40,526 nt of DNA from Collinsella aerofaciens. GTDB lineage: Bacteria; Actinomycetota; Coriobacteriia; Coriobacteriales; Coriobacteriaceae. Location: positions 1 through 40,526 of the forward strand of contig JAPJOH010000003.1 in assembly GCA_030826265.1 (NCBI GenBank), read 5' to 3'. Shown piece after piece: positions 16,727 through 25,907 of the stretch. Each line of letters starts with the position of its first letter. Within the stretch, counting starts at the first letter, position 1. The position numbers and the translations under genes were made by a program. The notes beneath the pieces were generated by a model that saw only the letters and a program-made list of their open reading frames with translations, was not told the origin of the DNA and ran no database searches.

Positions 16727-18694
16727 CTAGCGCAGGGAGCGCAGGCCGCCGGCATCCTTGTCGAGCACCGTAAAGCGCACGGCATCCAGGTGCTCCAAGA
16801 TGCTGATGGCGCGTCTGCGCGACACACCCAGGGCCTCGCGCAGCACGCTCGTGGTCGCAGCGCCGCCGGCTGCCTCAATGGCGACGGCGACGAGCTCACG
16901 CGCATGGGCCTCGGCGGCGGCAGACAGGGCAACGTCGCGCTCGACCTTAACGATCGAGCGGTTGAGCGAAAGCTCGCGCAGGGCACGCGTCATGGTGTCG
17001 CGACCGAGCTGCAGCTGTTCGCCCACCTCGGGAAGCGCCGGTGCATCCAGGCCAGCCTCGTCAAGCAGCGCGACGATGCGCTCGCAAGCCTCTCGCACCA
17101 CGCGTGCCGCCGCGGCGGCCGAATGCGGATCGAATACCTCGGCGCCCTCGGCGGCGCACACGCCACGCGAGCAGCCCTCGGCAATCAGAGCCGAGGCAAC
17201 GCCTTCATCAGCGGCAGGCCACGCAGCATGGGCAACGGCGCCAGGCGTAAAGCCCGTCTCCTTGGGGGCAGCCGCGTGCATGGCGGACAGGGTCGCCGCC
17301 AGCGTACCCATCGCGGCATCGAGCGCGGAAGCATCTGCATACAGCGAGCCATCCGAGCCAGCAAGCGCGCAAGCAGCGCCCTTCGCCACCAACTCGCGCA
17401 ACGCCGCCTCAGCCTCACCGGCAACAAGATCGAGCGCCGCGGTAACATCGGCAGCCGCAACCGGCAGCGCTTGCAGCGCCAGCCACGCATCCACCGCGCA
17501 CGCAATATCTCCAGCCTCGAGCGCCACATACAGCGCACGCTCTCCTTCGGCAAGCTCGCGCGAACGACGGCAACGCGAAAGCAGCACACGCCCGCCGCCA
17601 ATGAGCATAACGGGCGAATAGGACAGCACCACGGCATGGTCGCCGGCACGCAGCGGAAGTGGTTCCTCCAAGCGTACCTGCACCACTCGCGTCTCGCCCA
17701 CCGCCATGAGGGCCTCGCCCTCCATGAACATGATGCGGCCGACGACTTCGGCCGTACCCGCCATCACATGCACGCGCGCACCCGACTCGAGCACACGCGG
17801 CTTGGCTCCCTCGCGACCCAAATACGTAAACGCCATCATAAAGCGCAGCGTCTGGCCAAAGCGACCCTCCACGCCCAGCATCTCGCCACGGTCAAGCGCC
17901 GCGACGCCATCGCCAACCAGGTTGAGCGCCACACGCTGACCGGGCAGCGCCTGCTGCGTGTCGCCATGCACTTGGATCCCGCGTACGCGGCAGGCCGTGC
18001 GCGACGGCAGCGCAACGAGCACATCGCCCACCGCAACCGGCGCATCGTGCAGCGTTCCCGTCACGACGGTGCCGGCGCCCTTGATCGTAAAGCAGCGGTC
18101 AATCGGCAAGCGCGGCGCGGCATCGGTACGCTCGGCACGGTCGCGGCAGGAATCCCAGCAGGTACCAACCTGATCGTCAAGCGCGGCCAGCAGCGCGTCA
18201 ATCCCCTCGCCGGTCTTGGACGACACGGGGACCATCGGCGCGCCCGCAAACACGGTACCCGACAAAAAGTCATCGACATCGAGCTCGGCAAGCTCGGTCA
18301 TCTCGGCATCGGCCAGGTCACACATCGTCAGCGCCACCACCATATGCGTGACGCCCAGCAGCTCCAGCACGTGCACGTGCTCGCGCGTCTGCGGCATTAC
18401 GCCCTCGACGGCCGAAACCACCAGCACGGCAACGTCGATGCCTGTCGCACCCTGCACCATGGCGCGCAGGTAGTGGGCATGGCCGGGTACGTCGACCAGG
18501 CCGACGATCTTGCCGCTCGGCAGTGCCAACTCGCCAAAGCCCAGCTCTACGGTCATACCGCGGCGGCGCTCGACCTCCAGGCGATCGGGATTCTTGCCGG
18601 TCAGCGCCTCGATCAGCGCCGACTTACCGTGGTCGACGTGGCCCGCCGTGCCAACGATAACAGGGCATTCCACCAACGCTTCGGCCCCACTCAT
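16727..18694 (-). CDS. selB: SelB, selenocysteine-specific elongation factor
   Basis: GTPase that brings Sec-tRNA-Sec to the ribosome when it also binds the SECIS hairpin behind a UGA. The 655-residue protein has G1 GTAGHVDHGKS (15-25), G2 region RRRGMTVELGF, and G3 DVPGH (69-73). EF-Tu-like domains follow, and then C-terminal winged-helix repeats that bind the mRNA hairpin (for example VSRRRAISILEHLDAVRF near the end). The G4 motif reads TMCD near residue 123, where most SelB have TKxD. The start at 18694 is set by the ATGA overlap with the selA stop; the longer open frame lies inside selA. It is followed closely by tRNA-Sec. Confidence 0.95.
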   Translation of the reverse strand: MSGAEALVECPVIVGTAGHVDHGKSALIEALTGKNPDRLEVERRRGMTVELGFGELALPSGKIVGLVDVPGHAHYLRAMVQGATGIDVAVLVVSAVEGVMPQTREHVHVLELLGVTHMVVALTMCDLADAEMTELAELDVDDFLSGTVFAGAPMVPVSSKTGEGIDALLAALDDQVGTCWDSCRDRAERTDAAPRLPIDRCFTIKGAGTVVTGTLHDAPVAVGDVLVALPSRTACRVRGIQVHGDTQQALPGQRVALNLVGDGVAALDRGEMLGVEGRFGQTLRFMMAFTYLGREGAKPRVLESGARVHVMAGTAEVVGRIMFMEGEALMAVGETRVVQVRLEEPLPLRAGDHAVVLSYSPVMLIGGGRVLLSRCRRSRELAEGERALYVALEAGDIACAVDAWLALQALPVAAADVTAALDLVAGEAEAALRELVAKGAACALAGSDGSLYADASALDAAMGTLAATLSAMHAAAPKETGFTPGAVAHAAWPAADEGVASALIAEGCSRGVCAAEGAEVFDPHSAAAAARVVREACERIVALLDEAGLDAPALPEVGEQLQLGRDTMTRALRELSLNRSIVKVERDVALSAAAEAHARELVAVAIEAAGGAATTSVLREALGVSRRRAISILEHLDAVRFTVLDKDAGGLRSLR

Positions 18695-20148
18695 CGGCGC
18701 GCCGCCTTGGCAACGCATGCAACGAGCGTCGATGCCGCCGTCTCGATATCGCGGTCGCCCACGAGTGTGCGGACATCAAACAAAATGCGATCATGCGAGG
18801 TGCGCGTGACGACCGGCGTGTCGAAGTCCCGAACGAGCGAGCGCTTGAGTGCGTCGACCGTCAGGCGCTCATCAACAAGACGCACGGCAACGCACGTCGT
18901 CGGCAGCTCGACGGTAGGCAGCGAACCGCCGCCGGGAGTCGACGACTCATCAACGATCTCCAGCTCAACAGCACACGGGCAGCCGGCCTTATCGAGCCCG
19001 GCGACCATACGATCGCGCAGCTTGCGGGCACGTCGCTCCAAATGGGCCTGCGGAAGCGTGAGCATGTTGAGCACCGGCACCTCACGATGGGCAACATCGG
19101 CGCCATCCATGTAGATACGCAGCGTGGCCTCGAGCGCCGTGAGCGCCAACTTGCCCGGGCGCAGGGCGCGCATAAGCGGATGCGACCCACAGGCCTGGAC
19201 CAGATCGCGACGGCCCATGATAATGCCCGCCTGTGCTGCACCGAGCAGTTTATCGCCCGAGCACGACACCAAATCGAGCCCCGCCGCAACCAAAGCCGGC
19301 GTAGGCTCCTCGCCGCCGCGCACCAGGATGTCATCGGGCAACAGCGCGCCCGAACCCTGGTCCTCGTAGAACAGCAGACCATGCTTGTGGGCCAGGGCGG
19401 CGAGCTCCCGAGAGCCCACCTCCTCGTGAAAGCCCTCGATGCGATAGTTGGAAGGATGGACCTTGAGGATCATCGCCGTATCGGGCGTGATGGCGCGCTC
19501 ATAGTCGTCCAAATGCGTGCGGTTGGTGGCGCCGACCTCGACGAGTTTGGCGCCCGAAGCCGCCATGACATCGGGGATGCGGAAGCTGCCGCCAATCTCG
19601 ACAAGCTCGCCGCGGCTGACGATAACCTCCTTGCCTGCGGCATGGGTCGCCAGCACCAGCAACACTGCGGCGGCATTGTTGTTGACGACCAGCGCATCCT
19701 CGGCACCGGTAAGCGAACGGATGAGCTGCGCGGCGTGCTCCTTGCGCGACCCGCGCGAACAAGTGTCCACACTGTACTCGAGCGTGCTGTACCCGCGCGT
19801 AACCTCGGCCACGGCCTTGGCGACCGACTCCGCGAGCGGGGCGCGGCCCAAGTTGGTATGGATGACCACACCCGTGGCATTAACTGCTGGGCGCAGGCTC
19901 GGCAGCGCGGAGCGGTGCGCACGCCACTCGATGGCCGAAGCCAGATCGCGTTTAGAGCGCGGGGCGGCGCCGGCGCGAATGGCGGCGCGCTCCTCGTCGA
20001 GCTCGGCCGTCACGGCGGCATGCACCACCGCGTCGCAGGTCTCCCCCACAGCCTTCACAACTGGCCACTCTGCGAGCAGCTCGTTGACGGAGGGAATGGC
20101 GCGCAGTCGGGCGCGTACCTCATCGGACATGTTCTGGCTATCGCTCAT
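18691..20148 (-). CDS. selA: SelA, L-seryl-tRNA(Sec) selenium transferase
   Basis: Converts Ser-tRNA-Sec to Sec-tRNA-Sec with selenophosphate; a pyridoxal phosphate enzyme that forms a decamer in E. coli. The 485-residue protein has the PLP lysine at K300 in SCSGDKLLGAAQAG. Other conserved blocks are NATGVVIHTNLGRAPL (about 90-105), VVNNNAAAVLL (154-164) and VHPSNYRIEGF. The length is a little over E. coli SelA. The start at 20148 has AAAGG seven bases upstream; MSDEVRA six codons in is a weaker option. It overlaps selB by four bases (ATGA) and follows a molybdoenzyme gene by 52 bases. SelD, which makes selenophosphate, is not in the window. Confidence 0.96.
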   Translation of the reverse strand: MSDSQNMSDEVRARLRAIPSVNELLAEWPVVKAVGETCDAVVHAAVTAELDEERAAIRAGAAPRSKRDLASAIEWRAHRSALPSLRPAVNATGVVIHTNLGRAPLAESVAKAVAEVTRGYSTLEYSVDTCSRGSRKEHAAQLIRSLTGAEDALVVNNNAAAVLLVLATHAAGKEVIVSRGELVEIGGSFRIPDVMAASGAKLVEVGATNRTHLDDYERAITPDTAMILKVHPSNYRIEGFHEEVGSRELAALAHKHGLLFYEDQGSGALLPDDILVRGGEEPTPALVAAGLDLVSCSGDKLLGAAQAGIIMGRRDLVQACGSHPLMRALRPGKLALTALEATLRIYMDGADVAHREVPVLNMLTLPQAHLERRARKLRDRMVAGLDKAGCPCAVELEIVDESSTPGGGSLPTVELPTTCVAVRLVDERLTVDALKRSLVRDFDTPVVTRTSHDRILFDVRTLVGDRDIETAASTLVACVAKAARR

Positions 20149-20200
20149 GTGCGGCCTTTCAAAAGAAACGTGGATCAGTCAAATACATTAGCTGAGTCAA

Positions 20201-22318
20201 TTACTCGTTATTATCCTCGCGCGCCGCGATCTTTTCCACGCGAACGGCGTTTTCCTGGGTGAGCGCGGCGCCCGTCAACGGGTCCCAACGCAACGGCGTA
20301 TGGTCGAGCGGGCCCACGCCCAAGCCTTGAGCGCCACCGGCATCGGAGCCAAGCGAACGCCCACCGGGAGCAGCCGACGTAAAGATGCACGCCGGATGCA
20401 GATAGGGCGTCGTCTCCACGCGTACGCGATCGCGGCCCATATCGCTCACGAGTTCGACGATCTCGCCGTCGGCAATGCCCATGTGCGCAGCAGCATCGAC
20501 ATTCATCTGCACGGCATCCAGGTCCGATCCAGCCTCGGCGGCGCCGGCCGCCGCGAGCCCGCGCGAAGTATGCGACTCAAAGGGACGGTTGCCGCTAATG
20601 AGGCGAAACATTCCCGGGCCGGGCTCCACCATGGGAGCGATCCAGTTGGGTACACGACCCAGACCGGCTCGTTCCCATACGTCGCTTGCCAGCGCAATTT
20701 TGCCGCCATCCAAGGGAATCACCGGCTCACCCGTGCGCGACGGCAGCGCCACGCCCGTATCGGCCCAGTCGCGCTCCTTGAGCTCGTCCAGATCGATCCC
20801 AAAAGGCGCCACCTGGGCAGCCGCCAGATCGTCAGGCGTAAACTGGAAGTACTCGCCCACGCCACACGCCTGCGCCAGACCGGCAAAAATCTCCCGACCG
20901 GGACGCGTGTCATCATGCTGCACAGGCAGCACGGCGTTGCGGTAGAACACGCGCGAATCGTTGGCGCCCACGACCGTTCCCACGCCGCGGTCAGCCTCCA
21001 GATACGTCACGTCGGGCAGCACGAAGTCAGAAGCACGCGCCGTCTCGGACCAGCGAATATCAATCGTCACGAGCAAGTCGAGCTGCTGCAAAATACTCAA
21101 CCAAGCCTGTGCATTGCCATAGCCCGCACCGGGGTTACTGGCATAGACGATGAGCCCACGCAAATCGCCAGCAAGAATCGACTGACCGATGGTCGTGCAC
21201 AGGCCGCGCACCGGATCGACTAGAGGATAGCGCTCGGACCCCAGCTTGGGCTCGCGCGGCACCGGCGGCGCCGCAAAGCGCGTGGGATCGAGGTCGCCCA
21301 ACACAAGCGGCGTGGGCGGGTTGAGGGCACCGCCCGCGTGTCCGATGCAGCCCAGCAGCACATCGACCAAGCAGATAGCGCGCGCGGTCTGGGTGCTATT
21401 GGCATACGCGATACCGATGCCACCATGAAAGCCCGCATCCACCACGGCGGCAGGCGCGGCGGCAGCCAGATCGCGCGCCGTCGCGACAATCTCTGCGGCC
21501 GGCACGTCGCACATCGACTCGGCCCACTCGGGCGTCCAAGCACGGGCCGCCTGCGCCAACTCGTCAAAGCCTGTGGTGTAGCGGTCCACGAACTCGTGAT
21601 CGTACAGGTCCTCGGCAATCAAGACGTGGACAATACCCAGCAGCAACGCCAGATCGCATCCAGGACGTACGCGCAGCCAGCGGTCGGCAAGCGCGGCCGA
21701 GCCGCTGCGCCGGGGGTCAACCACGATGATCTTCGCCCCGCGCCGGCGCGCATCGTTGAGCGCGTCAACGGCCCCCATCGTCGACGAATCGACAATGGAA
21801 CGCCCCAGGTACATGATGCAATCGGTATGCGCCAGGTCGGAAGCGGGACTATAGCCCAGGCTGTGCTCCCAACCGGTAAGTCGGCTAACCTCGCAGGCGC
21901 CATCGGCACCGTACACGTTGGGCGAGCCGAGCGCGTGCATAAGACGATAGGCCCAGTAGCGGTCGAACGAGGGCACGCCGAGCGTCATGCCCAGCGCACG
22001 AGGCCCACACTCGCCAACAATCCCCAAAAGACGCTTGGCAATCTGAGCAAACGCCTCATCCCACGAAATCGCATCGAACCCCGAACCATCAGCTCGTCGG
22101 CGCATGGGGTGCACAATGCGATCGCGCTCGTCAAACGGCATTGCCAGGCGATGCCGTCCGCGAGCGCACAGGGCACGCGCCGCGCACGGATGCTCCGGCA
22201 CCGGCAACTCGGCCACCACGCGACCGTCCTCAACGCGTGCCGCAAAGGCGCAATCGGCATAACATCCCCCGCATGTGGTCACCACGGCGCGACCGTCACG
22301 CTTTACAGCAGATGCCAT
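20201..22318 (-). CDS. Molybdopterin oxidoreductase, DMSO-reductase family
   Basis: A 705-residue bis-MGD enzyme of unknown substrate. An N-terminal [4Fe-4S] site is formed by C16, C19, C23 and C51 (CGGCYADC ... LCARG). The likely molybdenum ligand is C142 in GADGACEVSRLTGW, so this protein uses cysteine, not selenocysteine. The C-terminal MGD-binding domain is seen in FRLISGNRPFESHTSRG and the VQMNVDAAAHMGIADGEIVEL block. No Tat signal or membrane segment is seen from the chosen start, so it is probably cytoplasmic. The start at 22318 (MASAVK) has AAGGGG eight bases upstream; the longer open frame adds a hydrophobic tail with no ribosome site. It is read just ahead of selA and lies beyond the terminator of the hydrogenlyase operon. 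No partner Fe-S or membrane subunit is adjacent. Confidence 0.85.
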   Translation of the reverse strand: MASAVKRDGRAVVTTCGGCYADCAFAARVEDGRVVAELPVPEHPCAARALCARGRHRLAMPFDERDRIVHPMRRRADGSGFDAISWDEAFAQIAKRLLGIVGECGPRALGMTLGVPSFDRYWAYRLMHALGSPNVYGADGACEVSRLTGWEHSLGYSPASDLAHTDCIMYLGRSIVDSSTMGAVDALNDARRRGAKIIVVDPRRSGSAALADRWLRVRPGCDLALLLGIVHVLIAEDLYDHEFVDRYTTGFDELAQAARAWTPEWAESMCDVPAAEIVATARDLAAAAPAAVVDAGFHGGIGIAYANSTQTARAICLVDVLLGCIGHAGGALNPPTPLVLGDLDPTRFAAPPVPREPKLGSERYPLVDPVRGLCTTIGQSILAGDLRGLIVYASNPGAGYGNAQAWLSILQQLDLLVTIDIRWSETARASDFVLPDVTYLEADRGVGTVVGANDSRVFYRNAVLPVQHDDTRPGREIFAGLAQACGVGEYFQFTPDDLAAAQVAPFGIDLDELKERDWADTGVALPSRTGEPVIPLDGGKIALASDVWERAGLGRVPNWIAPMVEPGPGMFRLISGNRPFESHTSRGLAAAGAAEAGSDLDAVQMNVDAAAHMGIADGEIVELVSDMGRDRVRVETTPYLHPACIFTSAAPGGRSLGSDAGGAQGLGVGPLDHTPLRWDPLTGAALTQENAVRVEKIAAREDNNE

Positions 22319-22382
22319 CTTGATTACCCCTTTCATCAGCCAAACACAACAGGCCAAAAGCCCGGCAACGAGCCCCAGACCC

Positions 22383-22418
22383 AAAAAGCCTCCCGCACGG
22401 CAACGCCCCGCGGGAGGC
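22383..22418 (-). terminator. Intrinsic terminator of the hydrogenlyase operon
   Basis: GCCTCCCGC (22388-22396) pairs exactly with GCGGGAGGC (22410-22418) around a 13-base loop, and TTTTT follows at 22387-22383 on the minus strand. It starts 22 bases past the formate channel stop. Confidence 0.9.
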
Positions 22419-22440
22419 CCAACGTCAAACAGACGATACC

Positions 22441-23280
22441 TTACGCCTCGGACTTCTTGGCGTAGATAAACCAGTAGCCGAGCGCGACCAGAACCGCACC
22501 GCCCACGATGTTGCCCAGCGTGGCGGCGGACAGGTTAAACGCAATGCCCGCGGCGTTGAGCGCATCGGCGCCGACGACGTCGGCACCATAGCCGCACGCG
22601 TGCATCACGGCACCCATGGGCAAAAAGTACATGTTGGCGACGCAGTGCTCAAAACCGCAGGCCACAAAGGCGGCGATAGGCAGCAGAATGCCCACAACCT
22701 TATCGACCACGGTCTTGCCGGCGGTACCGATCCACACGGCCAGGCACACAAAGATGTTGCACAAAATGCCGCGGAAGAAGATCGTCACCCAGTCGATCGT
22801 CACCTTGCCGGCGGCGACGCTCACCATGGAATTGGCGACCGCCTCGCCGTTGAGCTTGTAAATGCCGGCCATGTACACCAAAAAGACGATGAACAGGGCA
22901 CCGACAAAGTTACCAAGCCACACGACGAGCCATGCCTTGAGCATCTGAGCCAGGGTGATTTTTTTGCTCTTGAGCGCGCAGACCATAAGCGAGTTGCCGG
23001 TAAACAGCTCGGCGCCGCACACCAGCACGAGCACCAGGCCAAGGCAAAAGCACAAGCCGCCCACGACACGCTGGGCGCCCCAGCCCAGCGTGCTATCGCT
23101 CAAGAACACGGTAAAGAACAGGCCGCCGAAGGCGATGAACGCACCGGCGAACATTGCCAACAGAAAGGCCTTTGCGACCGGCAGGTTGGCCTTGGTCACG
23201 CCGGCGGCCTCGGTCTTGGCCTCGATCGCGGCGGGTGCCAGGCAATCGGGAGCGGGAAATTCTGCCTTGGAATCTGCCAT
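22441..23280 (-). CDS. focB: Formate channel, FocA/FocB family
   Basis: Pentameric inner-membrane channel of the formate/nitrite transporter family, here expected to carry formate to or from the hydrogenlyase. About 279 residues, with six hydrophobic segments and the family signatures GALFIVFLVY and AAFVACGFEHCVANMYFLPMG (the conserved His lies in that segment). The N-terminal cytoplasmic tail, AKAFLLAMFAGAFIAFGG into the first segment, is typical. The ATG at 23280 is chosen; a GTG at 23289 has a better-spaced AGGA and would add three residues. It is last in the operon, as focB is in the E. coli hyf operon, hence the symbol. Confidence 0.9.
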   Translation of the reverse strand: MADSKAEFPAPDCLAPAAIEAKTEAAGVTKANLPVAKAFLLAMFAGAFIAFGGLFFTVFLSDSTLGWGAQRVVGGLCFCLGLVLVLVCGAELFTGNSLMVCALKSKKITLAQMLKAWLVVWLGNFVGALFIVFLVYMAGIYKLNGEAVANSMVSVAAGKVTIDWVTIFFRGILCNIFVCLAVWIGTAGKTVVDKVVGILLPIAAFVACGFEHCVANMYFLPMGAVMHACGYGADVVGADALNAAGIAFNLSAATLGNIVGGAVLVALGYWFIYAKKSEA

Positions 23281-23319
23281 GTCAATCACTTCTTTCCTAA
23301 TCAGCAGGGACAAGCGCTC

Positions 23320-23823
23320 CTATTGCTCTTGCCCCAAGCGGACAAAGTGGGAAAAGTCGTTGGCGGCCACGGCGTCGTACACGGCGTCGACGGCGTCAAA
23401 GACTTCCGGGGACATGGGGTTGTAGAACTCCGTGTCGCCCGGCTGAATCCCAACGAAGACGATATCATCACACGATTGCTCAATCTCTTCGATCAGAATC
23501 GACAAAGGAAGCGAATGCGTGGTGAACATCGACTTGCGGGCCACATCGTGCTTGTCGAGCAAGCGGATGGACCCGACGGGCAGCGCCATGTCGGCGGCAT
23601 CGACCAAAACCAAACGCGGCGGACGCTCGCGCTTGACCTCGATGATGTCATCCTCGGGCGTCTGACCGCCGTCGATGGTGTACCAACCGGCGATAGGCGT
23701 GTCCTCCATCTTTTTGGAGAGCACGGGGCCGGCGGCATCGTCGGCGCGCAGCACGCTTCCCGCCGTGAGCACGATACCCGCAAATGGGGCGCCGTTCACA
23801 CGACCATCCACAACGCGACCCAT
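23320..23823 (-). CDS. hycI: Hydrogenase maturation endopeptidase (HycI-type)
   Basis: Cuts the C-terminal extension from the hydrogenase large subunit after nickel insertion. The 167-residue protein has the family motif GSVLRADDAAGPVL near residue 22. LVLVDAADMALPVGS follows (acidic metal-binding position), then FTTHSLPLSIL (the metal-binding His) and the HycI-specific VFVGIQPGDTEF. Its substrate should be HyfG at 25908, which has such an extension. It overlaps the end of hycH by one base. Confidence 0.93.
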   Translation of the reverse strand: MGRVVDGRVNGAPFAGIVLTAGSVLRADDAAGPVLSKKMEDTPIAGWYTIDGGQTPEDDIIEVKRERPPRLVLVDAADMALPVGSIRLLDKHDVARKSMFTTHSLPLSILIEEIEQSCDDIVFVGIQPGDTEFYNPMSPEVFDAVDAVYDAVAANDFSHFVRLGQEQ

Positions 23824-24404
23824 TACTGCAACCTTCCCGTCAGATACACGCCCGACACATCGCGCACGCGCTCAACCAGATCGCGGAACTTCATCAGAAA
23901 CGCGACCTGCTGGGCATGCAGGCCAAAGTCGTCGTCGAACACCGAGATGCCGGCCTTGGCCGAGCCGCGAAAACCGCGCTCGTCGAGCAGCGTGTCGCAG
24001 GCCTCGAGCAGCGACGGCACCGCCGCCTTGTCAAGCTGGCACTCGCCAAAGGAGCGGATGGCCTCGAACTTGGTCTTGGCCTCCCCCTCCGGCAGCGCGT
24101 CGACGAGCGAATAGAAGACATCCACCGGCACCGACAGGCGCGGCTCAAAGCAATCGAGCACGCCGGTGTGGTGGCCCACGGCGAGCGTGTAGTACAGCAC
24201 GTCGCAGGCCTCCTGGGGAACGTCTTCCTCGGTCTCCACAAACTTACGCGTGAGCTCATAGAAGACCACCTGGTCGGGCGCATGACCCAGGCAGGGGTCG
24301 GCGACGCCCTCGGCGGCCTCGTCGCTTGCGCGCGAGGCATCGCCAAAGGAGCCGCCGAGCATGCCGGGACCCGCAAAGTAACCAGAGCGGTCCGTAAGCT
24401 CCAT
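23823..24404 (-). CDS. hyfJ: HycH/HyfJ-type hydrogenlyase assembly protein
   Basis: A 193-residue cytoplasmic protein needed in E. coli for maturation of the formate hydrogenlyase large subunit; the mechanism is not fully known. Family features are QVVFYELTRKFVE, then VLYYTLAVGHHTGVLDCFEP, with paired histidines, and a central charged region. It starts immediately after the hyfI stop with no gap, and its last base is shared with hycI. Position J in the hyf order supports the assignment. There is no membrane segment. Confidence 0.87.
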   Translation of the reverse strand: MELTDRSGYFAGPGMLGGSFGDASRASDEAAEGVADPCLGHAPDQVVFYELTRKFVETEEDVPQEACDVLYYTLAVGHHTGVLDCFEPRLSVPVDVFYSLVDALPEGEAKTKFEAIRSFGECQLDKAAVPSLLEACDTLLDERGFRGSAKAGISVFDDDFGLHAQQVAFLMKFRDLVERVRDVSGVYLTGRLQ

Positions 24405-25187
24405 CTAGCGACCTCCGGCCAGCACCAGATCCTGCAGCGCCGAGTAGACCTCAACGCGGCGAGGATCGTCCTGCTTGTCGATGAGCAGCGCCATGGCACC
24501 GCGGATATCGCCCTTGGGCGCACCCTCGAGCGTGTCCATAAACTCGTTGGCCAGGTCGCGGCCGTAACGGTAGCCGCTCATGGCACGAGCCTCGCGCTCG
24601 ATGGCAACGCGCAGCTTGTACGGCACGCCGGGGTGCAGGATATCGGCCTGCTCGCCGGCGGCCTCCACCGTGGTCTCGGCATGGAGCTTTTGATCCAGCA
24701 GACCGAGCGCCATGGCAAAGCCGTAGATGGTCTGCGCAGGGCTGGGCGGGCAGCCGGGGATGTAGACATCGACCGGCAGAATCTTGTCCGTGCCGCCCCA
24801 GACGCAGTAGTTGTCGTAGAAGATGCCGCCGGTGCAGCCGCACGCGCCATAGGACACCACGATCTTGGGATCGGGTGCGGCCTCAAACGCGCGCAGGGCC
24901 GGCATGCGCATGGCACGCGTCACGGCGCCGGTGTACAGCAGCACATCGGCGTGACGGGGCGAGGGCACGACCTTGATGCCAAAGCGCTCGACGTCGAAGA
25001 CGGGCGTGATGGAACCGAAGATCTCGATCTCGCAGCCGTTGCAGCCGCCGCAGTCGACACGGTAGACGTACACCGAGCGCTTGATCTTCTTAAGAAGGGT
25101 CGCCTTGGCCTTCTCGATGCTCTCGTCGAGCTCGATCTTGGTCGGGCGGTACTGAAGCCGCTCGGGCAAAAGCGTGGGTTCGGCCAT
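24405..25187 (-). CDS. hyfI: Hydrogenase small subunit-like Fe-S protein (NuoB/HycG type)
   Basis: Carries the [4Fe-4S] cluster next to the NiFe site and passes electrons to HyfG. The 260-residue protein has the family cysteines in VDCGGCNGCEIEIFG (near residue 45), SYGACGCTGGIFYDN and YIPGCPPSPAQTIYG. The C-terminal third is charged and longer than in NuoB. It sits two bases after hyfH and directly before hyfJ. It has no Tat signal, consistent with a cytoplasm-facing complex. Confidence 0.94.
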   Translation of the reverse strand: MAEPTLLPERLQYRPTKIELDESIEKAKATLLKKIKRSVYVYRVDCGGCNGCEIEIFGSITPVFDVERFGIKVVPSPRHADVLLYTGAVTRAMRMPALRAFEAAPDPKIVVSYGACGCTGGIFYDNYCVWGGTDKILPVDVYIPGCPPSPAQTIYGFAMALGLLDQKLHAETTVEAAGEQADILHPGVPYKLRVAIEREARAMSGYRYGRDLANEFMDTLEGAPKGDIRGAMALLIDKQDDPRRVEVYSALQDLVLAGGR

Positions 25188-25189
25188 GG

Positions 25190-25906
25190 TTACTCCTCCT
25201 TCGTTTCAAAATCCATGATGATGCCCTCGACCGGCGCCGGACCGGCGGGAATCTCGGGCGCATCGGGGTTAAGCTCGCGGTCGATATACTCCGGGTTCAC
25301 ACCGTGGCCGCCCAGATACTCCATGCCGGGGCCCTGGGGCTCACCGGACGCAAGCGTCTCGATGGCAGCCATGCCGTGCGCGTTGCCGGTCTTTACGGCC
25401 GAGGCGGCGCGCAGGGCGTCGAGCTCGCGCTTGCACTCCTGGCACATACCGACGGTACGGGCGGCCTGCTCGGCCTCCATGCCGCCGGCCTTTTGCAGCA
25501 GGCGCTTAGCGTAGTCGATCTCCTTGTGCGGGGCGAACGGCTTGCCGCAGCGCGAGCAGTGCTCGAGCGTGTAGACGCTCTTGCTGGTGAGGTCGTCCTT
25601 GCTCATGACGGCCAGCTCAAACTCCTCGGTGAGCTTGATGGCCTCCATGGGGCAGGCCTCCTCGCAGCGGCCGCAAAAGATGCAGCGACCGTAGTCGATC
25701 GACCAGGTGATGGTATCGGCCGCAAGGTCGGTGTCCATGCGAATGGCATCGGCCGGGCACGCCACGCCGCAGGCACCGCAAGCGATGCAAAGCTCGGCAT
25801 TGTGCTCGGGCTTGCCACGCATGTCCTTGTTGGTGGGGAACGGCGCAAACGGGTACTTGACCGTCGCGTCGCCGGCCTTGGCGTTAACCTTCCAAAGCTT
25901 CAGCAT
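25190..25906 (-). CDS. hyfH: Polyferredoxin subunit HyfH (HycF type)
   Basis: An electron-transfer subunit with two [4Fe-4S] ferredoxin motifs, CIACGACGVACP near residue 40 and CIFCGRCEEACP near 75. These are followed by a second cysteine pair set (HCSRCGKPFAPHKEIDYA and MCQECKRE) like that of E. coli HycF. After about residue 180 there is an extra tail of roughly 55 residues, rich in Gly, Pro and Glu and without cysteines, which makes the 238-residue protein longer than the E. coli proteins (about 180). The start at 25906 lies one base after the hyfG stop; the longer open frame lies inside hyfG and is not real. Confidence 0.92.
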   Translation of the reverse strand: MLKLWKVNAKAGDATVKYPFAPFPTNKDMRGKPEHNAELCIACGACGVACPADAIRMDTDLAADTITWSIDYGRCIFCGRCEEACPMEAIKLTEEFELAVMSKDDLTSKSVYTLEHCSRCGKPFAPHKEIDYAKRLLQKAGGMEAEQAARTVGMCQECKRELDALRAASAVKTGNAHGMAAIETLASGEPQGPGMEYLGGHGVNPEYIDRELNPDAPEIPAGPAPVEGIIMDFETKEE

Positions 25907-25907
25907 A

